This document shows, one piece after another, positions 8,586 through 17,426 of a stretch of 64,000 nt of DNA. A program made the position numbers and the translations under genes. Within the stretch, counting starts at the first letter, position 1, and each line of letters starts with the position of its first letter. The notes under the pieces are model-generated. The model searched no databases. It was not told the origin of the DNA and saw only the letters and a program-made list of their open reading frames with translations. Origin of the DNA: Cacconaster sp045642485 (GTDB lineage: Bacteria > Bacteroidota > Bacteroidia > Bacteroidales > UBA932); the NCBI GenBank assembly GCA_045642485.1, contig JAZUIV010000052.1, positions 1 to 64,000 on the forward strand, in the 5' to 3' direction.

Positions 8586-9944
8586 TTATTTCTTTATGGG
8601 ATAGAGTTTTACAAGACCGATCATAATAAGTGCGATGACTGCGGGTATGATTGAGAATATCGCCCATATCATCTTCTGGACCGCCGGCAGGCAACCGTCC
8701 GCGATTGTAATCACCGCATGACCTGCCGCATCGCTTCCGGATGAAAAACCGACTGCTCCCAACAGAAGTGTCAGCAGGGCACCGGAGATTGCTGAGCCGA
8801 ATTTCTGGGCCATAGTGCCGGACGAGAATATCAGGCCGGTGGAGGAAGTTCCGTTCTTTTCGGTGGCATAATCAGCAACGTCGGCATACATTGACCACAG
8901 AAGGGGTGAATAGAAACCGATGCCTACGGATGTCAGGATGACGGTAAGAACCATAAGCCACATATAAGAAGGATCCATCGGGATGAAGAAGAATGCCACG
9001 GAAGTCACAAGGCAGATTATGGAAGCCCAGATGAAGGCTTTCTTCTTTGAACCCGCCAGTTTGGTGAATGCGGGGCTCAGTCCGCCGAATATCATACAGG
9101 TGACCTCACCGAAGGTCATAAATACAGTGTAGTTGATTATCAAGCTGTTGATGGTAACGTCACCGCCCAGGCAGTAGGTGAACATATAACCGGCCACCGC
9201 ATAACGGAATCCGTTGAAGAAATTGCTGCAGATTCCGGTCAGGGTGAGATATACCCAGGGTTTGTTCTTGACAAGGTCAACGAAAGGCTTGAACGTGAAC
9301 TTCTCGGCTCTTACCGGTTTCAGACGTTCCTTTGTCAACAGTCCGCAGACAAGGGTCATTGCGGCGGCAACGCCTCCCAGGAGAGCACCGATCACCGCAT
9401 ACTGGTGAGCTTCGCTGCCTCCTACCATCTTCTGGATATAGGGGAATGAAAGAAGAGTGATGAAACCCATCGCATAGGCACCCACCATACGGTAGGAAGA
9501 GAATTTGTTCTTTTCATTGTCATCGGCTGTCATAACTCCCAGCAGAGAACCGTACGGCACATTCACGGCCGTATATACCGCCATCATAAGGAGGTACAGA
9601 CTGTATGCCCACACCCTCTTGCCTGCAAGGGAGAAGTCCGGCGTGAAAAGCAGAAGTGCGAATACGAGGCCCAGAGGGATCGCTCCGAAAATGAGCCAGG
9701 GACGATAAGTGCCCCAGCGGCTCCTGGTACGGTCTGCCAAAGCTCCCATAATGGGGTCGGTAACCACGTCAAAAAGACGGGCCACAAGCATAAGCGTGGC
9801 CGTATCGACCACGGTCAGACCGAAGATATTGGTGAAAAACAGAGGGAAAGCGATGCTCATCACCTTCCAGGTAATACCGCCGGCCGCGGCATCGCCAAGC
9901 GCGTACGCTATTTTTTCTTTTACTTTGGGTTTGTCGGAATTCAT
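8586..9944 (-). CDS. GPH-family sugar:cation symporter (MFS)
   Basis: A 452-residue inner-membrane protein with about twelve hydrophobic segments, of the glycoside-pentoside-hexuronide symporter family. Family marks are KIAYALGDAAAGGITWKVMS at the start, then DPIMGALADRTRSRWGTYRPW, the characteristic loop between helices 2 and 3. It would import di- or oligosaccharides (mannobiose, cellobiose) with Na+ or H+ for the cytoplasmic phosphorylases. Its start codon overlaps the stop of the GH130 gene (ATGA, 9941-9944), so the two are translationally coupled. In the known Bacteroides fragilis mannan cluster, a transporter of this kind sits beside the mannosylglucose phosphorylase. Confidence 0.92.
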   Translation of the reverse strand: MNSDKPKVKEKIAYALGDAAAGGITWKVMSIAFPLFFTNIFGLTVVDTATLMLVARLFDVVTDPIMGALADRTRSRWGTYRPWLIFGAIPLGLVFALLLFTPDFSLAGKRVWAYSLYLLMMAVYTAVNVPYGSLLGVMTADDNEKNKFSSYRMVGAYAMGFITLLSFPYIQKMVGGSEAHQYAVIGALLGGVAAAMTLVCGLLTKERLKPVRAEKFTFKPFVDLVKNKPWVYLTLTGICSNFFNGFRYAVAGYMFTYCLGGDVTINSLIINYTVFMTFGEVTCMIFGGLSPAFTKLAGSKKKAFIWASIICLVTSVAFFFIPMDPSYMWLMVLTVILTSVGIGFYSPLLWSMYADVADYATEKNGTSSTGLIFSSGTMAQKFGSAISGALLTLLLGAVGFSSGSDAAGHAVITIADGCLPAVQKMIWAIFSIIPAVIALIMIGLVKLYPIKK

Positions 9945-11107
9945 AGTATATGTTTTTTCTCGTTCAGGTCAATAAGTCTGTTGATCCGTTCCACCGTAAG
10001 GCCGGTTCGCAGCCCGTCGGGTTCCGTATTCAGGCAATAATCGACAAGTTTGTCGATTGTGGAGGTGGCTACGTGCATACGCGTGTCGCTGGATGCATAG
10101 TAGATGAAAACTTTTCCGTCAGGGTCCTCTATCCATCCGTTGGAGAACGTAACGTTCATCACGTCACCGATATATTCCCGGCCTTCGGGCGCGATGAAGA
10201 AACCGGACGGCTCGGCAATCACTTTGGAGGGATCCTCGAGGGATGTCATATACATATAGAGCACATAACGCAGACCGCTTGCGCAGCCTCTCACACCGTG
10301 GGCCAGATGAAGCCATCCCCTGTCGGTCTTTATGGGATGGGGGCCCTCCCCGTTCTTGGACTCCTTGATTGTGTGATACTTTCTGAAGTTTATGATTTTC
10401 TCATCCGTGATGACGGCGTGTTCCATCGAATCCACCAGAGCCCAGCCTATGCCGCCTCCTTTGCCCGCATCAATGAAGCCGTCCTGCGGCCTCGTATATA
10501 GAGCATATCTTCCATCGACGAATTCAGGGTGCAGGCAAACGTTGCGCTGCTGCGTGGAAGACTGCAGGTCAGGGAGCCTGTCCCAATGGACGAGGTCCTT
10601 CGTCCTGGCAATGCCGCAGGCAGCCGTCGCGGCGGAAAGGTCGTTCTCCGCAGAGTGATCCTTGCGCTCGATGCAGAACAAACCGTAAATCCATCCGTCT
10701 TCGTGACGGGTAAGTCTCATATCATAGACATTGGTGGCCGGCTCGCCATATTCAGGCATCGTCACCGGTCTGGGCCAGAAACGGAAATTGTCAACCCCAT
10801 TGGGGCTTTCCGCCACTGCGAAGAAGGATTTCCTGTCATCGGCCTCGACCCTGACCACCAGCACATAGCGGTCCCCCCATCTGATGGCCCCGCTGTTGAA
10901 AGTGGCGTGTATGCCGATTCTTTCCATAAGGAAGGGATTGGTCTCTTCATTCAGGTCATATCTCCATTCCAAAGGTGCGTGAGCCGCCGTGATTATCGGA
11001 TTGCACCAACGTTCATACAGACCGTTCACCTCTTCAGGGCTGTTTTTCCTGCCCAGCAGTTCCTCGTGCTGTTCCCTGAGAATTCTAAGTTTATCTTCGA
11101 ATGACAT
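9941..11107 (-). CDS. GH130 4-O-beta-D-mannosyl-D-glucose phosphorylase
   Basis: A 388-residue cytoplasmic protein of GH130, subfamily 1 type. The likely proton-donor aspartate is in TNVYDMRLTRHEDG (about residue 129 from the ATG), nearly the same position as Asp131 of the B. fragilis enzyme. The substrate-shaping stretch GEGPHPIKTDRGWLHLAHGV is also typical. It would convert mannosyl-glucose and phosphate into mannose 1-phosphate and glucose. The ATG at 11105-11107 shares one base with the stop of the upstream GH26 gene (TGATG); a TTG one codon earlier is possible. Neighbours (GH26, symporter, cellobiose 2-epimerase) make this assignment strong. Other GH130 specificities, such as mannosyl-GlcNAc, are less likely. 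Confidence 0.92.
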   Translation of the reverse strand: MSFEDKLRILREQHEELLGRKNSPEEVNGLYERWCNPIITAAHAPLEWRYDLNEETNPFLMERIGIHATFNSGAIRWGDRYVLVVRVEADDRKSFFAVAESPNGVDNFRFWPRPVTMPEYGEPATNVYDMRLTRHEDGWIYGLFCIERKDHSAENDLSAATAACGIARTKDLVHWDRLPDLQSSTQQRNVCLHPEFVDGRYALYTRPQDGFIDAGKGGGIGWALVDSMEHAVITDEKIINFRKYHTIKESKNGEGPHPIKTDRGWLHLAHGVRGCASGLRYVLYMYMTSLEDPSKVIAEPSGFFIAPEGREYIGDVMNVTFSNGWIEDPDGKVFIYYASSDTRMHVATSTIDKLVDYCLNTEPDGLRTGLTVERINRLIDLNEKKHIL

Positions 11108-12207
11108 CAATTCAACATTTTAAAATTACCGTTTTTGACATATTCCCTGAAATCCTGCTCGGACGGACCTCCCGGCCAGGGAGTATAGAAATGGGTCATA
11201 CCTCTGGGCATTTCGTCCGTATTCCTCCACACAAGCAGATAGGCGATGGGGAAACCCTCGATTGCGGGATGGAGAATCTCGCTCCACCACTTTTCGTGAG
11301 TCAGCCCCTCATATCCTGTCTCTGTCATCGCCAATATCTTCCCGTGTTTGGCTGCAAAAGCCTGGAGGCTTCCAAGACAGTTCTTCACATCATTATGGAA
11401 CACCTCGAAAGATTGAGGTGCAGGGATATACGTGGGGCAGTAACAGTCCAGACCGACTATATCGACATAGTCATCTCCGGGGTAGCGTTCCTCCCATTTC
11501 TCGAAATTCTGAGACATTGAGTTGGGCGAGATGGCCCAGACAAGCCCCTCGATTCCCTTTTCATTCTCAAGATAATCGAAGGTCATCTTCCACAGGTCGT
11601 TGTACTGCTCTGCCGAGCAAAGAGATGCTCCCCACCAGAACCATCCTCCCGTATGTTCGTGCCAGGGTCTGAAAATCACCGGGATCTGGCGCCCTTTCGA
11701 ATCCTTCAGAGAACTGATGAAACCTGCAACCTTGTCCAACCATCCCAGGAAAAATCCGTGCTTTTCGCCTCCGGGAAGAATTGACTCCACTACCCTGTCG
11801 CTGCTCACGTCCCACGAGTCACCGCCGGTAAGGGGATTGCGCAGGTGCCAGCTCAAGGTGACGATTCCACCTCTCCCGTAATGCTTGACAGCGGCCTCCT
11901 TCATAAGGACAAAATCGTTCCCGTCAAGGTTGACGGGGCTGTCTATTTCAAGCCCTCCCAAATCAAGCCCCAGGACATAGGGATATTTGCCTGTAACCAT
12001 CTGCACATCGGAACGGGTCAACGAATGATCTTTTTCTTTTGTCACATTCCAGGTATGGCCGTACATCAGGTCATCCTGATGGCCGAACATAGGAATACAC
12101 TCCTCCGATGCTTTCTCGAGGGAGGAAAGCAGTTTGTCTTTCGAAGTGGTGCAGCATCCCGCAAGAACCAGCATCGATGTCATAACAATAAATATAACTT
12201 GGCGCAT
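11107..12207 (-). CDS. GH26 beta-mannanase lipoprotein
   Basis: A 366-residue protein with a lipoprotein signal (MRQVIFIVMTSMLVLAGC, Cys18) and one GH26 domain. The acid/base Glu184 is in FRPWHEH and the nucleophile Glu296 in AMTETGYEG, both exact family motifs. The IVTLSWHLRNP segment is also typical. GH26 enzymes cut internal beta-1,4-mannosyl bonds; the B. fragilis relative in the same gene context releases mannobiose. The lipid anchor places it in the outer membrane or periplasm. The start codon shares one base with the stop of the upstream GH5-CE7 gene (TAATG at 12205-12209), indicating translational coupling. Confidence 0.93.
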   Translation of the reverse strand: MRQVIFIVMTSMLVLAGCCTTSKDKLLSSLEKASEECIPMFGHQDDLMYGHTWNVTKEKDHSLTRSDVQMVTGKYPYVLGLDLGGLEIDSPVNLDGNDFVLMKEAAVKHYGRGGIVTLSWHLRNPLTGGDSWDVSSDRVVESILPGGEKHGFFLGWLDKVAGFISSLKDSKGRQIPVIFRPWHEHTGGWFWWGASLCSAEQYNDLWKMTFDYLENEKGIEGLVWAISPNSMSQNFEKWEERYPGDDYVDIVGLDCYCPTYIPAPQSFEVFHNDVKNCLGSLQAFAAKHGKILAMTETGYEGLTHEKWWSEILHPAIEGFPIAYLLVWRNTDEMPRGMTHFYTPWPGGPSEQDFREYVKNGNFKMLN

Positions 12208-14630
12208 TATCGTGAATTTAAAAAGGATTCAAACCATCTCCCCCTCTCCTCCTGCCAGAGTTTCTCCTGCCACATCGCGTGTCCGCAGGTCGGTACGCAG
12301 AGATACTGTTTGGGGGATTTTATAAGATTGTATTCGGAAAAATTCGTGTGAGGCGGACAGACCGGATCCTGAAGACCGAAAGCCATATATACCGGGCATT
12401 TGATGCGGTCGGCAAAGTTCTTCACGTCAAAATAACTCATCATCTCAAAGAGTCTGTCCCTGCTAATACCTTGTTTGTCAGCCGTTTCAAAAACCTCCCA
12501 CATAGGCCACCAGACAATCTGGGAATAGTGACGGTAGTCCCCCAGGAAGGGCACTGCCGGCGCGGCGGCGGCGATTCTTGAATCCAGGGCAGCGCTGAGA
12601 ATCGTGAAAGCACCACCCTGACTTTCACCACGCGCAAATATATGGGCTGTATCGGCCTTGTCGAGAGACGCAACAAAATCTATCGCCCTGACAACGTCGC
12701 AGAAAGCACCGCGATAATAGAAATTCTCCTTCGAATCGAGGCCGCGGTCTATCCATTTGTCCGTACCATCCTTGAAGATGCCCTGATTGCGTACACTCAC
12801 CAGAAATTCTATGGCATCCGGGTTTGCCGACGGGTCATAGACGTAAGGGTCTGCACCATAGCCCATATAGTCGATATAGACCGGATACTTGCCATCCTTC
12901 ACCGGCTCGCACAGATACCCGCCCATCTTCTCTCCGTTGAAGGAGTTGATTTCCACACGATAGCTTTTTCTGAGAGAATTGCTGTGCTCCGGCAGGTATT
13001 CCATCTTGACCTTCATAGGAACTGCGGCAAGCTGCTCAAGAGTCGAACTCCAGAATTCGTCGAAGTCTGCGGGCTTGTCCTGCGGAGAGACTATTTTCTC
13101 AGGGTCGATGCCGATATTGAAAGGAGGATAGGAACCCGAACGGCCCTCTGAGGACCAGGAAAAGTTCACCTGATAGAATCCGGGCGGCACATCTCCGAGA
13201 GGGAATCCGACCTGCGCGTAACGGCCGCTGAAAGATGCAGATGTGAATAGAACAGTATCCTTTTTTTCGGACATCAGGCTCAGGTCGCTGACAAGTGACA
13301 GATTAACCTTGACCTCTCCACCGGCTGGGTTGCAGCCCTTTACCGAAAGGGTCCGCTCCCCTTCCCCCGTAAAAAGGCATCCGGACGAAAACTCGTAGCG
13401 CAGACGCGTCATTTGCGCAAGGGTGCGGGTGGCGGAACTGATTATTGCTGTCGTGCTGTTGTCCGTGGCGAATACTGAATTCAGCCCCTGAGGTTCCTGG
13501 GCCGGGTCACCGCAGAAATCATCCCCTTCCTGCCACTTTTCGTGGGCCGGCTCGGCAAATCCTCCCCATCCCCAGAAATTGCATCCGGCGAGGTTCTCTC
13601 CGTTCTGTGCGGATTTTACGACACGCGAGAACACATAATCGTAAATCCTGTCACGCCCTGAAACCGGGCAGCCGCGGTCAAATCCGAAGCCATCCCTCGG
13701 ATAGCCGAACTCTTCTATAATCAAAGGTTTTCCCAGACGAATGGCAAGACCCATATGTTCGTCGATATACTCCCCCGTCTTTTCTATTGCGTTGCTGATG
13801 CCGTCATTGACCGAATCCTCCCTGACCCAACTCCAGTTGTAGGGCCAGATATGGATTGTGATGTAGTCGATATCATCGCAGGTATTTATCCTTTCATAGA
13901 GGGACATATCGTTTTCGCACCCCATACTTCCCTCATTGCCGGTACTGACCATATGCACGGGATCCAGGGATTTGATGAGAGCAGCCGTCCCGTGGATGTA
14001 CTTCACGAAGGCGTCCCGGGCTTCAGGAGAATCGCTGAAGCATCTGGGCTCATTGCATATCTGCCAGCTGAAAATGGCAGGATGGTCCTTCAGGGCCCGG
14101 ACAATCCTGCGGACGTGGTTGTGGTTGAGTTCAACGGCTTTTTCATTGACGCTGAAGGCCGCCATAGCCTGCATATAGGCCGGGTAGCCGTCAACCGAGG
14201 GTTTGGGCTGGGCTCCGGCCCCGGCGGCTTCAAGATAGCCAGCGAAGCCGTAGGACCATTCCCACGCGTTGTTAAGAAACAGTACGGCGCACATCCCCCT
14301 CTCCTGCATACGGTCCAGGGCATAGGCAAGGCCGTCAACGTCCTCGCCTTCAGTAGCCAGAACCCTGAGATTGGTGACTCCCATTTCCTTGAGAGCGTCC
14401 AGTTCGCGGTTCAACCGTTCCCTTCCCTTTTCGTCAGCGGCCAGACGGCCGGCATACCAGAGATTTGTGCCGATGAAATATTCGGATTTCCCATCCTTGA
14501 GGATATTGCCGTCTTCTGCGCTCCAGACCGGTTTGACGGAGGAGGTGGAGCAGGATGTCAGAAGCAGAAAAAGACACGCGGCCAACAATGCCGGTGAATA
14601 TTCGGATAAGATGCGGGGCAATCGTACCAT
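12207..14630 (-). CDS. GH5 mannanase - CE7 acetyl esterase fusion lipoprotein
   Basis: An 807-residue lipoprotein (signal ending LLLTSC, Cys27). Residues 35-405 form a GH5 barrel of the plant-like subfamily 7 type (YFIGTNLWYAGRL; acid/base Glu194 in ICNEPR; nucleophile Glu307 in IIEEFG). Residues 405-500 look like a beta-sandwich. Residues 510-807 are a CE7 acetyl-xylan-esterase-type alpha/beta hydrolase: Ser670 in RGESQGG, Asp755 in GLQDPVCPP, His784 in TCGHAMW. A single chain could thus strip acetyl groups and cut acetylated mannan. I choose the ATG at 14630; the frame runs to 14681, but those 17 residues precede a normal signal peptide. It is the first gene of the minus-strand operon. Confidence 0.9.
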   Translation of the reverse strand: MVRLPRILSEYSPALLAACLFLLLTSCSTSSVKPVWSAEDGNILKDGKSEYFIGTNLWYAGRLAADEKGRERLNRELDALKEMGVTNLRVLATEGEDVDGLAYALDRMQERGMCAVLFLNNAWEWSYGFAGYLEAAGAGAQPKPSVDGYPAYMQAMAAFSVNEKAVELNHNHVRRIVRALKDHPAIFSWQICNEPRCFSDSPEARDAFVKYIHGTAALIKSLDPVHMVSTGNEGSMGCENDMSLYERINTCDDIDYITIHIWPYNWSWVREDSVNDGISNAIEKTGEYIDEHMGLAIRLGKPLIIEEFGYPRDGFGFDRGCPVSGRDRIYDYVFSRVVKSAQNGENLAGCNFWGWGGFAEPAHEKWQEGDDFCGDPAQEPQGLNSVFATDNSTTAIISSATRTLAQMTRLRYEFSSGCLFTGEGERTLSVKGCNPAGGEVKVNLSLVSDLSLMSEKKDTVLFTSASFSGRYAQVGFPLGDVPPGFYQVNFSWSSEGRSGSYPPFNIGIDPEKIVSPQDKPADFDEFWSSTLEQLAAVPMKVKMEYLPEHSNSLRKSYRVEINSFNGEKMGGYLCEPVKDGKYPVYIDYMGYGADPYVYDPSANPDAIEFLVSVRNQGIFKDGTDKWIDRGLDSKENFYYRGAFCDVVRAIDFVASLDKADTAHIFARGESQGGAFTILSAALDSRIAAAAPAVPFLGDYRHYSQIVWWPMWEVFETADKQGISRDRLFEMMSYFDVKNFADRIKCPVYMAFGLQDPVCPPHTNFSEYNLIKSPKQYLCVPTCGHAMWQEKLWQEERGRWFESFLNSR

Positions 14631-14755
14631 AAGCAGATGTTCTTGCGTCCATTGAAAGGAAACTATTACAAATATGGCCATTAATTTCCATTTCTAATTG
14701 ACCGATTTTTTCAATTTATGAATGGATTTTGCCGTTCTATGTTTATTTTTGGGGT
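14631..14755. promoter_or_regulatory. Divergent intergenic region of the mannan locus
   Basis: About 125 AT-rich bases separate the GH5-CE7 start from the epimerase start, so promoters for both directions should be here. For the epimerase a TAnnTTTG-type element, TATTTTTG, is at 14744-14751, but no TTTG is seen 19-21 bases before it. For the operon, CATATTTG on the minus strand near 14672-14679 is one base off the -7 consensus. No clear operator palindrome was found. The regulator of the locus is not encoded in the window. Confidence 0.4.
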
Positions 14756-15934
14756 ATGAAAAAAATGAAGAGTGAAGTCAGAAAAGAACTGACCGAAAAC
14801 ATCCTTCCTTTCTGGATGAATGAAATGCCTGATTCAGAAGGAGGTTTTATAGGCCGGATTGACGGCAACGGAGTACATTTCCCCGATGCGGAGAAGGGCG
14901 CAATCCTGAATGCAAGAATACTGTGGACCTTCTCATCCGCCTGGCGCATTCTTCACGACGGCAGATACAGGGAGATTGCTGACCGTGCCTTCGGATACAT
15001 CTCAAAACACTTCATCGACAGGGAATCCGGAGGCGTGTTCTGGAGTCTCAATCCCGAAGGGACCCCTAAGGATACGAAGAAGCAGTTCTATGCAATAGCT
15101 TTCACCATATATGCGTTGGCGGAATATTACAGGGCAGGCGGCGACAAAGCCGCCCTGGATGAAGCCGTAGGGCTATTCCGGAGCATTGAGGAGCACAGTC
15201 TCGACAAGGAGCACGAAGGCTACCTGGAGGCCTGCACCCGCACCTGGGGCGTCATTGAAGATATGCGTCTGAGCGACAAGGACCTCAATGACGCAAAGAC
15301 GATGAACACCCATCTCCACATTCTCGAAGCTTATACAGGCCTGTACAGGGTCTGGAAAGACAACGCGCTTGCCGATGCCCTGAAAAATACGATCAACCTG
15401 TTCCTGAAGAGAATCATCCGTGCAGACGGTCACCTCGGCCTGTTCTTTGACGAGGAATGGAAGTCCGACTCCACAATGGTCTCCTACGGCCACGACATAG
15501 AGGCATCCTGGCTTCTGTGCGAGGCGGCCGATGTCCTTGGGGACGGCGAACTTGCCTCGAAGGTACGCAAAGTGTCAGGAGACATAGCCGCAGCCTCGCT
15601 GGAGGGATTTTCAATGAATTCCGGGATGGAGTACGAGGCCGATGAGCCGGCAGGATACCGCAACAGGTCCCGTGACTGGTGGGTGCAGGCTGAGACTGTC
15701 GTCGGCTGTATCAACCAATATCAGCTCACCGGTGACGCAATATGGAAAGAGAGGGCTCTCGCAGAGTGGGAATTCATAAAGAGACACCTCATCTGCCCCG
15801 AAGGCGAATGGTACTGGAGCGCTCTTCCGGACGGAAACGGCTTCAAGCCCGACACTATCAATGACAGAGCCGGCTTCTGGAAATGTCCGTACCACAACGG
15901 ACGGATGTGTATGGAACTGATGGAGAGGCTGTAG
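14756..15934 (+). CDS. Cellobiose 2-epimerase (AGE family)
   Basis: A 392-residue cytoplasmic protein of the N-acylglucosamine 2-epimerase superfamily. Three active-site histidines of cellobiose 2-epimerases are visible in NTHLHILEAY, SYGHDIEASWLL and GFWKCPYHNGRM. The enzyme converts mannobiose to mannosylglucose (and cellobiose to glucosylmannose), feeding the GH130 phosphorylase encoded on the opposite strand. The frame opens at 14729, but a TATTTTTG (-7-like) element lies at 14744-14751, so the ATG at 14756 is preferred; 14765 is also possible. The gene is divergent from the operon it serves. Simple GlcNAc 2-epimerase activity is less likely given the neighbours. Confidence 0.9.
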   Translation: MKKMKSEVRKELTENILPFWMNEMPDSEGGFIGRIDGNGVHFPDAEKGAILNARILWTFSSAWRILHDGRYREIADRAFGYISKHFIDRESGGVFWSLNPEGTPKDTKKQFYAIAFTIYALAEYYRAGGDKAALDEAVGLFRSIEEHSLDKEHEGYLEACTRTWGVIEDMRLSDKDLNDAKTMNTHLHILEAYTGLYRVWKDNALADALKNTINLFLKRIIRADGHLGLFFDEEWKSDSTMVSYGHDIEASWLLCEAADVLGDGELASKVRKVSGDIAAASLEGFSMNSGMEYEADEPAGYRNRSRDWWVQAETVVGCINQYQLTGDAIWKERALAEWEFIKRHLICPEGEWYWSALPDGNGFKPDTINDRAGFWKCPYHNGRMCMELMERL

Positions 15935-15938
15935 TTTG

Positions 15939-16241
15939 TCAGTCCTCGAAATCAAGACAATATCGCCCCGCAGTATAAGGACGTACAAGTCCGTTGGCCA
16001 CGGCCACGTGTTCTGGATGCACCGAATAACCCTTGAGCGCTTCAGGGGATTCGAAGGCCGAATCCAACATCAGGTCAACGTTGCTCGAAGGAAGGCCTAC
16101 GACATTTACCTTGATGCTGATTAGCCCTGGAATCTTCCCGGCCAGACCTTCAAGCCCAGCCTTGATGTTCAGTTTTATCTCTTCTTTCTGAGCTTGCGTC
16201 AACTCGTCCTTGAGTTTCCACAAAATGATATGGCGTGTCAT
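15939..16241 (-). CDS. Dabb (stress-responsive A/B barrel) domain protein
   Basis: A 100-residue single-domain protein. MTRHIILWKLKDEL at the start, GLISIKVNVVG in the middle and FESPEALKGYSVHPEHVAVA near the end are the usual Dabb pattern of small ferredoxin-like dimeric barrels. Members have varied or unknown roles; some are polyketide cyclases or stress proteins, so no reaction is assigned. Its ATG overlaps the stop of the upstream NagX-like gene by 4 bases (16238-16241), so the two are coupled. It converges on the epimerase gene with a 4-base gap. Confidence 0.85.
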   Translation of the reverse strand: MTRHIILWKLKDELTQAQKEEIKLNIKAGLEGLAGKIPGLISIKVNVVGLPSSNVDLMLDSAFESPEALKGYSVHPEHVAVANGLVRPYTAGRYCLDFED

Positions 16242-17311
16242 ACTTTAAGGAAGATTTTCTGTCTGTAGAGGAAATAGATTATCAGCCAGGCTACCAGCAG
16301 GTAGGCGGCGTTTGAAACGACCTGGGCCCAACCTTCGGAGCAGAAGGAGATCACGCCTCCGAAGAAGAACCTGGCGGTATAGCCGAGGTTGATTATGCAG
16401 GGGAGCATATAAATTGCTATGGAATTCACTCCGACAACTTTAAGGGGAAACGCCCACTTTCTCCACCCCTTCACGTCTATGAGCCAGTAGAACAGGGCGA
16501 GCATTGCGGTGGAGTATGCCCCGACAACCAGAACGAAACTGGACGACCACAATTTCTTGTTTATGGGGAACCATATGGACAGCACGAGCCCGGTGACCAG
16601 GAGGACAGCAGTGGCGGCAAGCAGTGCAGCAGTCTTTCTGTTGCCGGAGATATCTTTTCTGCGAAGGAGTTCGCCGGAGAAGATGCCCAGCATTGCCGTG
16701 ACGACGGCGGGTATGGCGCTCAACAGCCCTTCCGGGTCAAAATTCCCATAGCAGAGATGCCCGGGGAAAATGCAGCGGTCAATCCATCCGACCAGACATC
16801 CGTCTTTTGTCAGGGGGCCCGCTCCGGCCGCATCAGGCGCGGGAATCAGGCACAGAAGGCAGTAGCCGGCAAGCAGTGCGGCGCAGATCGCCGCCCTGGT
16901 CTTTCTGCCGAACCATACATACAGAAGCGCCGCTCCCATCCAGGCAAGACCGATACGGCCCAGCACACTGTAGAAACGGAGATTGGCGAAATCCAGGCTG
17001 AACAGTCCGTTATATACCATACCGAGCAGAATCAGAATCGCCGCTCTCTTGAAAATCTTGCGGTAGATATGTTCCCTGTTCTTTTCGAAAGAGAAAGGGA
17101 AAGTGACCCCCGCGATGAAAAGGAACAGCGGGAATATGGTGTCGTGCTGCCGCAGTCCATCCCATTCGGCGTGATGCATCTGAATGTCAAGCCAACTGTC
17201 GGATGCTCCGAAAACAGCGCACAGAGCCGATATCAGCCCACCCAGGCCGGTGATGAAAAGCATATCGAAGCCCCTCAGGGCATCAAGTGATTCAAGTCTT
17301 CTGTTGTCCAT
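16238..17311 (-). CDS. NagX-like (COG4299/DUF5009) membrane acyltransferase
   Basis: A 357-residue inner-membrane protein with about ten hydrophobic segments. The start MDNRRLESLDALRGFDMLFI with the RxxSLDxLRGxxM pattern, the loop MHHAEWDGLRQHDTIFPLFLFIAGV and the late LKVVGVNSIAIYML are typical of the family related to heparan-alpha-glucosaminide N-acetyltransferase. Relatives are thought to act on amino sugars or other glycans at the membrane; the real substrate is unknown. The frame extends to 17581, but that extra part runs through the rubrerythrin terminator and the 3' end of rubrerythrin in another frame, so the ATG at 17311 is chosen. Confidence 0.85.
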   Translation of the reverse strand: MDNRRLESLDALRGFDMLFITGLGGLISALCAVFGASDSWLDIQMHHAEWDGLRQHDTIFPLFLFIAGVTFPFSFEKNREHIYRKIFKRAAILILLGMVYNGLFSLDFANLRFYSVLGRIGLAWMGAALLYVWFGRKTRAAICAALLAGYCLLCLIPAPDAAGAGPLTKDGCLVGWIDRCIFPGHLCYGNFDPEGLLSAIPAVVTAMLGIFSGELLRRKDISGNRKTAALLAATAVLLVTGLVLSIWFPINKKLWSSSFVLVVGAYSTAMLALFYWLIDVKGWRKWAFPLKVVGVNSIAIYMLPCIINLGYTARFFFGGVISFCSEGWAQVVSNAAYLLVAWLIIYFLYRQKIFLKV

Positions 17312-17362
17312 TATTGTAACTTCCTGTTGAACAAATATACTAAAAATCGTCACGATTATCAA

Positions 17363-17407
17363 CAAAAAAAGTTGAACGGACGCAAACCGTTCGCGTCCGT
17401 TCAACTT
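17363..17407 (-). terminator. Intrinsic terminator after rubrerythrin
   Basis: GTTGAACGGACGC at 17371-17383 pairs perfectly with its complement at 17393-17405, 13 base pairs with a 9-base loop; flanking AA/TT extend it. On the minus strand the hairpin is followed by a run of T (the A run at 17364-17370), the form of a Rho-independent terminator. It lies about 20 bases after the rubrerythrin stop and would separate it from the NagX-like gene. Confidence 0.85.
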
Positions 17408-17426
17408 ATTACACGCAATGCACGAA

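Noticed and set aside
13755..14597. 280-codon plus-strand open frame
   Set aside because: Lies wholly antisense to the GH5-CE7 gene, whose catalytic motifs and signal peptide are clear; the antisense product has no domain sense.
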